Source of the DNA: Kappaphycus alvarezii
Taxonomy: Eukaryota > Rhodophyta > Florideophyceae > Gigartinales > Solieriaceae
Length of the DNA stretch: 64,000 nt
Direction of reading: 5' to 3'
NCBI GenBank assembly: GCA_002205965.3
Contig: NADL03000038.1
Coordinates: 62,001-126,000 of the forward strand
The position numbers were made by a program, and so were the translations under genes. Every line of letters begins with the position of its first letter. Within the stretch, counting starts at the first letter, position 1. Under the pieces are notes generated by a model. That model worked only from the letters and a program-made list of their open reading frames with translations. It was not told the origin of the DNA and ran no database searches. Positions 47,150 to 57,009 of the stretch are shown one piece after another.

Positions 47150-47528
47150 TCCTGATTTCCTCTTCAGACCGCGACCTACTGTCTGAAAGCCACTTCTCCC
47201 TTTCACGGATCTAACAGCACTCCCCTACATTTTCCTTTCACTTGGCCGCAGTCGCCAAGTTTTCGCTTCTCTCCTCCCCGTCTCTACCTGTGTCGTTTCC
47301 CATCTGCATCTTTGCCTTGTCCTTTTCCACCACTTCCCTCTCCGACCCATCCCGAATTCTCCATCTCCATTCGCCACAACCTTCCGTTACCCCTCTCCTC
47401 ATCTCTTCGTCTCCCATACCATCCATTGAGACTTTTTTCGCCCCGTCTCCACTCGACGATCGTCCCGCTAAACGTTCTGCACCCCCCTTTACGTATTCGC
47501 TTCGTTTCCCTTTTCTCACTACATTACC
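47150..47528 (+). promoter_or_regulatory. Pyrimidine-rich leader of the SLC35B gene
   Basis: C/T-rich on the plus strand from about 47170 to the ATG at 47529. It resembles the tract before the Cys-rich gene (6440-7080). ORFs through it are Ser/Pro/Leu low-complexity shadows. No TATA box was identified with confidence. Confidence 0.45.
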
Positions 47529-48628
47529 ATGACTCCACCGAGAAACCACTCACTCCCGAGCCGGAGCCCACGGCGGGGCCCGCCCCCGTTGGCATCTGGA
47601 AGTATTTGCCTTCAGCTCGAGTCATGGGTTTGTGTCGTCGGTATCATCGGATCTCTTATGCTTTACGCTCTTCTTCAGGAGCGTATTATGACCACCCCCT
47701 ATTTCACTGGGGCTGAGGAGGAGGGCGAGGATGGCGGCTACTTTAAGTACACTCTGCTCCTCGTTTTTGCGAACCGCTTTGCCGCAGGATTCGTCGCCGC
47801 AATGGTCTTGGTGTTCAAGGGTGACTTTTCCGAGCTGAAGAACAAGGCACCTGTGTACAAGTATTTCATGATCAGTGTCAGTAATGTCATTGCTACTAGT
47901 TGCCAGTACGAGGCGTTGAAGTGGGTCACCTTGCCTACTCAGACTTGGCCAAATGTGCAAAGATGATTCCTGTCATGATTTGGGGAACATTTATGTCTGG
48001 CAAGAAGTATACTGCCGTTGAATATGGTGTCGCTGTCTTTGTTGCCCTTGGTTGCACCGTTTTCTTGGTGTCTGGTAACATCACTGCTAAGAAGGCCTCG
48101 GATGAGGATTCCTACTACGGCCTGCTGCTCATGCTTGGCTATCTGGGATTCGACGGCTTCACATCGACCTTCCAAGAGAAGCTCTTTTCGGGATATCAGA
48201 TGACTATCTACAACCAGATGCTCTACGTGAACATGTGCTCCGGCCTCATGAGCATCGGATTTTTGGTCGCCTCGGGTCAGGCCCTTGAGTCGTTGGCATT
48301 CTTGGCCAAGTACCCTTCTGTCGTCGCCGACATGGGTATTTTGTCTTTCTCCGCTGTATCTGGACAGTTTGCCATCACCTACACGATCAAGGAGTTCGGT
48401 GCCCTTCTCTACGCCACCATCATGACAATTCGCCAATTCCTCAGTGTGTTTGTCTCCAATTTGCTCTTCCGCCACGGCATGACGCCCATGCAGTGGCTTG
48501 GAGCCGCCGTCGTATTCGGCGCCCTGTTCTACAAGACCTACGCAAAGGCTAACAAGCCCAAGGCTGGACCAAAGACCGATGCCCCTAATGACACCTCGGT
48601 TCCGCTTACACAGTCCCCCGCAAAGTAG
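47529..48628 (+). CDS. SLC35B/UAA-family nucleotide-sugar or PAPS transporter
   Basis: A Golgi/ER antiporter of about ten membrane helices. Seen: YALLQERIMTTPYF, the conserved 'LQE.IMT..Y' start; FANRFAAGFVAAMVLVF; ISVSNVIATSCQYEALKWV; then, after a single-base loss at about 47945, LAKCAKMIPVMIWGTFMSGK; MLGYLGFDGFTSTFQEKLF; YNQMLYVNMCSGLMSIGF; ILSFSAVSGQFAITYTIKEF; ATIMTIRQFLSVFVSNLLF. It ends in a Lys/Pro-rich tail at 48628. The N-terminus reads better in the +2 frame (GIWKYLPSARVMG) and returns to frame near 47630 through a GT loss. Substrate is not certain: family members carry PAPS, UDP-galactose or UDP-glucose. A PAPS role would suit sulphated-galactan synthesis. Confidence 0.9.
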
Positions 48629-48639
48629 AGAGATTTTCA

Positions 48640-49870
48640 TGTACGGAAATAGGATGAGTAACGGGAGCGGGAATGGGGGCTGGTGTAGCGGACATTGTCT
48701 GCTCGGCTACGACGATTCTCGGTTGCAAAAATGGTGTAAATCAGCACAGAATGTTAGGTGCCGTTGTTTTCCTAAATCGGTTGCTTATCTAATCTGAGCA
48801 TCAGTGTGTGTAGGGATACCGTTCGCGAAATTGCTAGCACTGACGTCACTTGGGTCCAAAAGTCACCATTTGCAATAGCCAGACATTGGTCCTCCAGAGT
48901 ATCACCAGAAAGCGAGGGGAAAGTAAGTTTTTGTTGTCCCGCGATTTGACGCTCAGGTGGGGACAACGCAGCATGTCAGAGCTAGAGGTCGACTCTCGTA
49001 GGGGTAGGACCTTGCTGATGTCAACCACCGTATTCTGCGAGTGCGAACATAATAGATGTGAGTGAGTAGAAAACATACGAGCAATAAATCGGCTTGCAAA
49101 CGGGAACAGCTCATCACTCGCGCAGAAATCGAAGCGCCAGGTTCTGGCCTGCAGCAGTCTAGCACTATCTTGGCTAGTGGGTTGCCACATCGCTCTTGTT
49201 TGACCTCAAGAGTTTAGTGGAAATCACTGACCACGTATCTAACGACAAAGACAGTTACTTTGTTGTTTTCGGCAAGTACTTCAATTCAGTGTAATCATTG
49301 ATTCGCACCTCATGAAGTAAAGTACCTTGAGTGCCACGGGTGTCATGTTCATTCCTACATTAAATGGATAAGCGAAACTTCACAAGAGACGGATACCTCT
49401 TAAACAACTTGTTCATTATGAAACTGATACTGACAGCATTAAATCCCTGCTCGCGCTTACTGGAGTACAATTATCGACTGTTGAAGTATGCAGTGACCTA
49501 CTACTTCATGACCTTCCAGAAATCCAACTCAGTCAGTCAACAATTAGTTCCCGTAAAGGTCACCATAATCTGATGTCCGTCGTCAGAACGTTGTATCGAC
49601 ATTGAGTCAAGACACTTGTTTCGTCATAACCACCCCCGATAACTGACGCAGTGCACTTTGGTGAATATGAGAAGAAAACGTGATGCTAAGGTTAACGCTA
49701 GCGTTCCTCGGTGAGCCATAACCAACCTCTCTCGAATGTCAAGCTTCAACGAAATGTTCCATCAACAACAAACCAAATCATATCTGTTACCACAATCACT
49801 TCTATATCTGTTCGATTTGGACAACGTGCTGGCAAAGATGTATATGTTCAATAGAGAAAGCCCCCTTTTG
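48640..49870. other. No supported gene
   Basis: Downstream of the transporter. ORFs on both strands at 48772-49190 overlap and lack domains. Nothing recognised. Confidence 0.4.
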
Positions 49871-49879
49871 GTTCCTCCA

Positions 49880-51320
49880 GGGGCATTCTAGTGGGATGCA
49901 TTGGCTGCTTCAAACATTGAATAGCGATCTCGTCAGTCACTTTGATCGCCTTTAACTCAACTGGCTCACGGACAGATGCAATGACTTTCCCCCTTGGTAC
50001 ATCTTCGGCTGGGCGCTACTGTTTGTAGTTAACGGTAAGAGACACTTCTTCCGTTAATCTTTTTGATTTCATCGTTCGGCACCTGAACACACTCTTACCC
50101 AGTCACAAACCGCTGCGCGCCATCCTTTTGATGGAAACTGACTTCTTCTTTGCTTTTTGACTCGGCATTGTATAGCAATGTCCGATTAGAAGCGAAATCA
50201 GCAAAGGCCAAAATTTCAACAGCCGCATGATAGACTCGTACTTCTCGGCTCCAGGAAGCAACTAATTGTGAAAAAGTGCCGGTACTACACGTTTCTCCGT
50301 GCTGAATCTCTCCCTTACGCCTTCCTTCATACGTAGTCAGTCAAAGGGATCCGGTCTACAGTTTTCTTTCCTCATTGTCGTCACCCTTTCCCTCAGTAGG
50401 TCATACGATCCGATCATGGCTTTGTACAAATCTGACATAAACATCTCCTTTGCAGATTCTTCAAAACCTGGTTTGCATCCTGCAACAGCCTTTGCAGACG
50501 GGTCCGAGTTAAACACCAGAGAAAGAACAGCACTAACAAGCTCGATTTTTCGCCTTGATATACGCTTGTTTTTCTTCCATTGCGTTCACTGTGTCGAGTT
50601 GCCTTGGGATGCGGAGACTTGTTGCTATTGGACAACACGTGAGTAATTGCAAAGCTTTCTCCGCGGGTATCGAGATTACTAACAAATACCGTGCCTTTCG
50701 CACTCCCTGAAAGCTTCGACGCATTGTTTGAAGCAAACTTGAGATCTCGGCTTTCGCCCATCAAAGAGTACACAGCTTCATCCGACAGATAAACGATCGC
50801 TAACAAACGTTTATCCTGATTGATAGTCGAACCTCCAAACAACACCTATGGTTTCCCTCCAACCCCAACACTTCCCGTTCGGATTTGCAAAAAAAAAGGC
50901 ATTCTCGGTTTGTAGCCAAAATTCAACGCAGTAGCCAGTCTATAAAGAAGACATTGAATAGCCTGCATTATGTTTCCTGTTGTCTCCCTATACTTGGTTG
51001 ACCTGTAATCGCAGGGGCGAATTAGCTTTCCGAGGCGTCTGATGCATGAGTGCACATCTCATGCTTTCCCCACGAGTGATCGCAAATGATCGTTCTTTAA
51101 AAAGAGTCATGATCTAGGTTCGCAATATCACGTTGAACATAAACATCGTCCCCAAAACGTCGCACAGTATCCGAGTCTGGTTCCGGTTCCAATGCTTCTT
51201 GTAGCTCAATGCAAACTTCCATCATCTCTCGTGTAGCGAATCAAGTCTCTCATCGCTCTTCAAACGCCTGTTGTCATCTATCCTATCGCCCTGCTGAAAG
51301 TCTAGCGCAACCTTCACGCT
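49880..51320 (-). pseudogene. Unrecognised gene, frame-broken
   Basis: Long gene-like stretches run on the minus strand across at least four frame changes. 51310-51060 has an acidic, helical segment (RLDSLHER, MEVCIELQEALEPEPDSDTV, VYVQRDIANLDHDSF). 50850-50560 has INQDKRLLAIVYLSDEAVYS and SAKGTVFVSNLDTRGESFAI. 50540-50360 reads SLVFNSDPSAKAVAGCKPGF, SDLYKAMIGSYDLLRERVTT. At 50228 comes MRLLKFWPLLISLLIGHC, which looks like a membrane or signal segment, and later VPRGKVIASVREPVELKAIK, MHPTRMPLEEPKGGFLY. Composition and order are protein-like, but no family was recognised. It could be a transposon ORF or a host gene. Confidence 0.35.
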
Positions 51321-51329
51321 ATCACTTTC

Positions 51330-52100
51330 TGAAATTTCCAGCTCTCCTTACAGCAGCGCTTCCGGCCTTCCATTAAGCGGCTCTGCCTACGATACGGAAG
51401 GTATACGTGAACGTTGACAAGAGCGATCCAGGCAATAACTATTTTTCCCATACCACAAAGATCATTGCGAAGGGAATTGCATGTAGGAACGCCTAATAAA
51501 GCTGACGAGAACGGCAGACGAGCAAAGATGATGTAGGAGAGGCGACTATGGTGGAAAAAGCGCACAAGAACTGACGGCCGCTGGGCGATTTCACAAGCCT
51601 TCTCTGATACCCTGGCTCTGAGGGGGAAGGGAACTGCGCCCTGGCTTCGATCTTCAGTAGGTCTCCCCATCAAAGACAGGGTGTAGAGTACTGTACTGTA
51701 TACTGTACAAAAGCGTTGAATCACAGAGGGTTGGTAACTTACAATTCGGGCATTACTGTACAGTGCACGAAATCGATATAAGTACACAGCCCACAGGGAG
51801 CAAAAATAGCTCACATGCAGTGCGCGAAATCAAGTTAGCCCCATTTTAATAAATCCTGACATCATTTAATGAGTTTACAGCAGAAGACCGTACACAATCT
51901 TAAAGTAATTTTTACGTTGATTTTAATGGTAAAGTCAGTTTTACACAAAAGAAAGTATTTCGAAAGTTATATAAAAAAAATGCCCGGGCATGTCGCAGGG
52001 GGTGATACTAGTAAGACTCCAACACACTATAAAGAAAATTATGGCGCCAAAAATGGCGCCACTGCCATGAAATTGAGATATTAAAGCCGTCTAAACTACT
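51330..52100. other. No supported gene
   Basis: 51314-51814 contains a minus ORF with several tactgtac palindromes (51690-51710, 51757) and no domain. The rest is AT-rich. Confidence 0.35.
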
Positions 52101-52154
52101 CTCCGGATATGGGGAGACTTGCTAATGGAGCTAATCGTCATCATCCCTCGAAAA

Positions 52155-53130
52155 ATGCGCCACGGCAAAAGTGTGACGGGCATCGAAAAAGGCCAAATCC
52201 TGGCGTACAATCACGAAATGTTATCGCATGGAGCGATTGCTGGTATCATGAACCGCGACCGTAAGACAATCGCCCGCTTCCTATATCGCCACAAGCACGG
52301 AAAAGACGAGGAAAAAAGCCAAGTCATAGAAAATGTCCAAAGCCGCCAAGAGAAAGCCTCTTCGAGAGGCTTCTATGGGCAAATTAAACGCAAATTAATA
52401 GCGGAAAGCACTCAATTTGCAAATATCCACCCGCCGAGTGCAGCAGATACTCTCCGCCTGTCCCCATGTCAAATACCGAAGAATGAACAAGGCTCCTCGC
52501 ATGAATCCCGAACACAAGGAAGCAGGGCTGATCTGGGCTCGAAGGTTCATTTGTAAAGGAGATCAGATGTGGATGAAAACTAATTTTTGCGAAGAGAAGG
52601 AGTTCAACCTCGATGAGCCAGATAGTTTAAGCTGGTTTTCGCATGAATTACGGAAAGTTGTAAGAAGGTTCCCGACAAGACAACAAGGTGGGGTTCTTTA
52701 ATGGTGTGGGTATCGGTTTCATTTTATGTTGTATCTGATTTAGTTGTTTTCAGTGGGAACCAGGACTCTAGGAAGTACTGTAACGTGTTATGACATGGTT
52801 ATTTGCCGTTTGCAGCAGAGGTTTTCGGTGAATGCCAGACGTGGATATTTCAACAGGACAATGTAAGCATTCAAATGTCGAGGAAGACACGAATTCTGAT
52901 GCAGCAGAATGGCCCGCAAAGTCTCCTGACGCGAATATAATCGAAAATGTGTGGGGTTATCTAGCGAGGGAGGTTTACAAGCGCTGAAAGCAATACGAGA
53001 ACATTGCGGATTTGAAAGAGGAGGTGATGGAGGCATGGAATAAGATATCAGCTGCATGTTTATTTAAGCTGTATCGTAGCATTCCCAAGAGACTGCTTGC
53101 GATCATTGACGCGAAGTGTTCTTCAATAGT
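52155..53130 (+). CDS. Tc1-type transposase
   Basis: The N-terminal HTH starts MRHGKSVTGIEKGQILAYNH, with LSHGAIAGIMNRDRKTIARF; then STRRVQQILSACPHVKYRRM, MNPEHKEAGLIWARRFI, NFCEEKEFNLDEPDSLSWF with the first Asp in a decayed 'SDEK.FNLD', FPTRQQGGVLMVWVSVSF, FQQDNVSIQ with the second Asp, AEWPAKSPDANIIENVWGYL with the Glu and EVYKR, NIADLKEEVMEAWNKI. Four frame changes occur. The copy is otherwise complete, from HTH to the C-terminal helix, and belongs to a different lineage from the 14.9 kb copy. Inverted repeats were not found by eye. Confidence 0.7.
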
Positions 53131-53982
53131 TGCTAATCCCTCTGTCCTGGGCAGCCCCCTTGGCGAGCTGGCCGTTGGTTGCGATAGATTTCGCTTCAAT
53201 AACACTTTGTAGAATGCTATAAATCCCAGCAACTCTTTTTAGTCCCGAATGGGTCCTCATGCACAAATCCGTAAAGCAATGGTAACAATTGCACGTCGTT
53301 CTGTGTCCACGCCAAGACCCATCTCCATAGTTCTGCCCACACACGGTACAGTATCTGACATGTCTTTGCTTTGGATTACGGCTTGTGATCTCCAACCTCA
53401 ACCGTTTCCCTTCAGGCGAGTTAAAAAACATTAGCCGCTTTATTTAGTCTCTTTGCCGTTGCCACCAGATGTTTCGCCTCTTCACTCGCGTCGTCTGATT
53501 GACGTTCCATCAGCTCAAGAATAACAGCGTAGTGAACCACTCTAAAGATAAATCAAACATGAATTTTGCAGTGGATTGAACCGTATCTCAATAGATTTAA
53601 AAGAACCCATAGAACAGAGAAGATATCTTCTTTTGTACATTCGAAACGCAAAAAATGCGTCTAATGCCACAGCTTTGAGAATATGCATTGCCAACTTCTG
53701 TTACCACTTCAGATGGATGTAGAAGACCTCGACATAGAGCTGCGTGCCTCCGTCTACTCCAGCCTTTGTCTTCCTGTAAAGCGCCTTTGTGCTATGTTTG
53801 AAGAGCTTTAAAGGAAGGAAGGCACAATTTTCTTTCACCCTTTCATTGATTACATACCAGAAAGAGAAAAAGGACTGCGTTATGCTGCGAAGGGATTCCG
53901 TTACAAATCCAGTTATGTGGTGAGGTTCCTCGTGTGCCCATCGAAGAATGGGATCGAGAAGAGCTTGGAGGAGAGCCTGCAT
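53123..53982 (-). pseudogene. PiggyBac-like transposase, C-terminal part
   Basis: From 53982: MQALLQALLDPILRWAHEEP, RSITQSFFSFWYVINERVKE, NCAFLPLKLFKHSTKALYRK, TKAGVDGGTQLY (the 'K.GVD..TQ' block of protist PiggyBac relatives). Near 53400-53290 comes a Cys-rich zinc domain: RYCTVCGQNYGDGSWRGHRT, TCNCYHCFTDLCM, the C-terminal C-x2-C...C-x2-C...C module of the family. Catalytic N-terminal parts were not identified. It is a different copy from the one at 36.2 kb. Confidence 0.55.
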
Positions 53983-54049
53983 GTAGTTTATAAAGATTTA
54001 GGGAGAACGAATGAGTACCGTGTACAGTAATATAGTCTCAGAGGCAGCG

Positions 54050-54581
54050 ACAAAATTAGCGACGCGCATAGATATCACTAGAAATGATGTATAATTTGAC
54101 TCATGTGATCCTCCGGGATGAACTTCTAAAAATTATCATTTCCCATGACGCAACAAGGCCGGAGGAGATCTTTCCGAGGGAACGGGCAAGAATTGTTAAT
54201 CGAACTCTAGTATTGATCTCTACAGTATCCGCAACGTACAACTTTCCATCAAACTCAATTGTGTAATCTTCATCAAAAGAGCCATCAAAACAGATCTACC
54301 TGTAACAAAGCGATCCCGTCAGATCAGCATGCTAGGTAGGGAGCATATTTTCTCTCAACCATTTCAACCTCGAACAGCGCCCCAACCCCCTCCATACTGC
54401 GAATTGCAGCACCTACTGGTGTCTCGTTCATAGTCCCGCGCATAATTGATTCAGACGAAACCTTTGAGCTAAACCATGAGGTACACATTACTTTAAACCA
54501 GTCTGCAGTAGAGCGCTTCTCTGTGTTTGCTATGCCGCCCAGTCGTAGTTTATGGCGCACTGCTTCATCTCGCAGAATCAA
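54050..54581 (-). pseudogene. Unrecognised coding remnant
   Basis: Frames give RHKLRLGGIANTEKRSTADW, FKVMCTSWFSSKVSSESIMR, AIRSMEGVGALFEVEMVERK, then after a frame change DEDYTIEFDGKLYVADTVEI and NTRVRLTILARSLGKISSGL. Protein-like, lying between the PiggyBac-like C-terminus and a Tc1 N-terminus on the same strand. It could be the N-terminal half of the PiggyBac-like protein, but I cannot show that. Confidence 0.35.
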
Positions 54582-54589
54582 TCTTGACT

Positions 54590-55210
54590 TTCATGTCAAA
54601 TAAAAACGAAATGCCAAGGTAAGAAATCGCCCCCCTGCAACATGACCGTCTCACCACATTTGTAGCGCGTAGAGAACATACGTTCCTCCGTCCTTATGTC
54701 ATGCAAATATCTGGAAGAACCATGTGGACCATTCAAGTTGAACTTTTCTCATCAGAGTAAACAACAGAACGCCAGAAATTGGGGCCATTTCGCAGCTTCT
54801 CCGTAGTCCACATAAGTAGGAAGTCCTTGTGACGTTAACTAATTGACAGGCGCTTCATCGTCTTCTTATATTTAAAATTTGTTGCGTGACTGAGCAATTT
54901 ATGCACCTTGCGAACACCGACGGGCAAGGCCATAGCACTCTGGAGCTCACTGGTTGATTTTTCCATTTTTGCGGCCTCCCTCAATAGTCGTTGTAGTTGG
55001 CCTCTCGTAATATTATTGCCATTACGCGACGGTTTTCGGGAGTCAACCGTTTGAGGGTGCTTTGGAAAACATTGCACAGCTCCTTTAGAGCGATTCAACT
55101 GTTTTGCGATCTCTCATATACTCGCACAGGCGTTGTGGATCGCCATGATATGGCCCTTTTCGAATTGCGAGAGAAGTTTGCCTCGACGCAATTATGTTGC
55201 CATGAATCAC
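54590..55210 (-). pseudogene. Tc1-type transposase, N-terminal half
   Basis: HTH: LLSQFEKGHIMAIHNACASI, EIAKQLNRSKGAVQCF, then KPSRNGNNITRGQLQRLLRE, SELQSAMALPVGVRKVHKLL, NFKYKKTMKRLSIS, WRSVVYSDEKS (the 'VV.SDEK' first Asp block), then a decayed pDG..Y..D.R block. The QDNA and SPDLNPIEN blocks are missing where the next remnant (54581) begins. Truncated. Confidence 0.6.
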
Positions 55211-55699
55211 GTCGTAGGCGGCTTTTGCGCATGCGTACGGGATAAACTCCCTGAGCGGTGGTCGAGAGTCATTAAGGTTTTTCATGCATATAATTTTCCC
55301 GCTAATTGTTCCAGCTTGAATTTCTGGTCATACAGGATTTCATGTACTTATTAACAGTTCGGTCAGTTTTTTAAAGAAATCACGATTCTTTTTAAGGATG
55401 TCTTAAATCTGAGTCCATTATCGGACTCAGACCCTCAGTTTATATTTATCATGTGACGGGAACACCCAGAGACCTTATTTAAGTACTGTTTTGCCCCCTG
55501 TGAGCTGTGTACTTATGAAGGTTTCGTGCACTGTACTCTATTGTTCTACAATTCAGCGCACCCGAAACAACTAGTTATTTTTTTAAAAAAACTCATCATT
55601 CACATTTAATGAAATAACTAGTCGTAATCATACTGTACTCGCTACAGTTAAACTCGATATTATCCTACTGAACTGTAACTCAATAAGTCAATATTGCGC

Positions 55700-56952
55700 T
55701 CCCGTACAGTCGTACGCCTCTTTGATACCATCGTCACCAATTTGAAACCTTCTCTTGAACCGCCTGTGGTGACTTCAGTCTTCGGAGGGCAAGGGGTGCA
55801 TCTGAATGTTAATATTGGTAAACGCCGTGCAGAGACGAGAACCGCAATCGTATCTGTCTTCTTTGCAGCGCCACTTGCTCTCGATACATTCCAACAAAGA
55901 GCAAAGCGATCGAAGAAATTTCAACGATTGTACGGTCGGATGAAGTTCTTTTGTTTGTAGCCCACTCATTACTCGTCAAAATCACATTGCGAGGCATATC
56001 ATTCAAATTAACAGCTCGAAAAATCTCAGCAGCCCCTGGTATCCTTTATTCATGAGTACACCAATGGTTTGGATATTGCCAGCAAAGGGCCCTACATCCC
56101 CAATTTTCCTCTCCACTCTTGACTTTTTTAACGCAGCCCTGTGCAAGTCAATATTTCTCTGAATATTTCCAATTTGGATACAGACCCAGGGTAGTGTAGT
56201 GTACAGTTAATAGCTTGGCAAGTTGGTAGAACCATTACTTCAACTTTAAACCCATGCAGCTTATGTTTACCCCTGTAGCAAATTTTTCCCTCCTGCATGT
56301 TTCACCCGTTGAAATTTTAAGTCCTTGGCATACCCGGCGATAGGTTAGTGCTTCAACTTCTCGTCTGCTTCAAAGTTTCGTCGAAAGGAAAGAGCAAAAC
56401 AATGCGTTCAATCACAGCCTCGTAGAGTGGATCGCTAACATTTTCCATAAATTTGGTTATCATTTCTTCAATCGTCGGTCCCCTTAAACTGAAAAATTTG
56501 GTCAAAATTTATCACTGACCACTGTCCTTAAGAATTTTTAAGGTAATTGAAAGCGTTTACTTCCCGCTATAGTTCCCTTTCCTCCCTGGAACGCTGTTGT
56601 ACTGCTCAGTAACGACGACCTCGGTGCTGCTCCAAACATTGTTAAATTCTTCGGCGTCGAAGTTCTGCATATCTTGTATGGTTTCAGAGCCCCCTGCTAC
56701 ATAAAACGAGCCAAAAACAGGGCACGATGATGAAGATTTTTCGTTGGTATTTTCGCACTCAAGGGCTTTACGGTTAGATCTTTGCAACTCTGTCTCGTGC
56801 TCAACGGCAATAGCTAGTAGAATATGCAGGGCGTTGGTTGCCTCTAGCCGAGTAGTGACTTCAGTTGGGGTGCCAGTGGCTGTAGGAAGCTGAATGTTTG
56901 GCATTGGAGGTACTTTTTTCGAAGAATTGGTAATGGGGAGTACTGTGGACAT
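55700..56952 (-). CDS. Harbinger/ISL2EU-like DDE transposase (second copy)
   Basis: Starts MSTVLPITNSSKKVPPMPNI at 56952, with a long polar lead and NFDAEEFNNVWSSTEVVV, YNSVPGRK, the same 'F....Y/F...W....' lead as the copy at 22.0 kb. Next come TIEEMITKFMENVSDPLYEA, then MQEGKICYRGKHKLHGFKVE, VMVLPTCQAINCTLHYPGSV, SKLEIF, NKGYQGAAEIFRAVN and DMPRNVILTSNEWATNKRTS, SDRTIVEISSIALLFVGMYR. This is the full order from the KHK..G..VE block through the KGYQG block to the final 'R..VE' helix. A region with stops at 56530-56480 may be an intron. At least four frame changes. Confidence 0.7.
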
Positions 56953-57009
56953 TGCTGGGGATGATAAAATGAAAGAGGTTCTTTACTTGGTGGAGATGCC
57001 CTTGTATTA

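Noticed and set aside
47939-48640. 233-codon minus ORF
   Set aside because: Antisense shadow of the SLC35B gene, which has clear family motifs on the plus strand.
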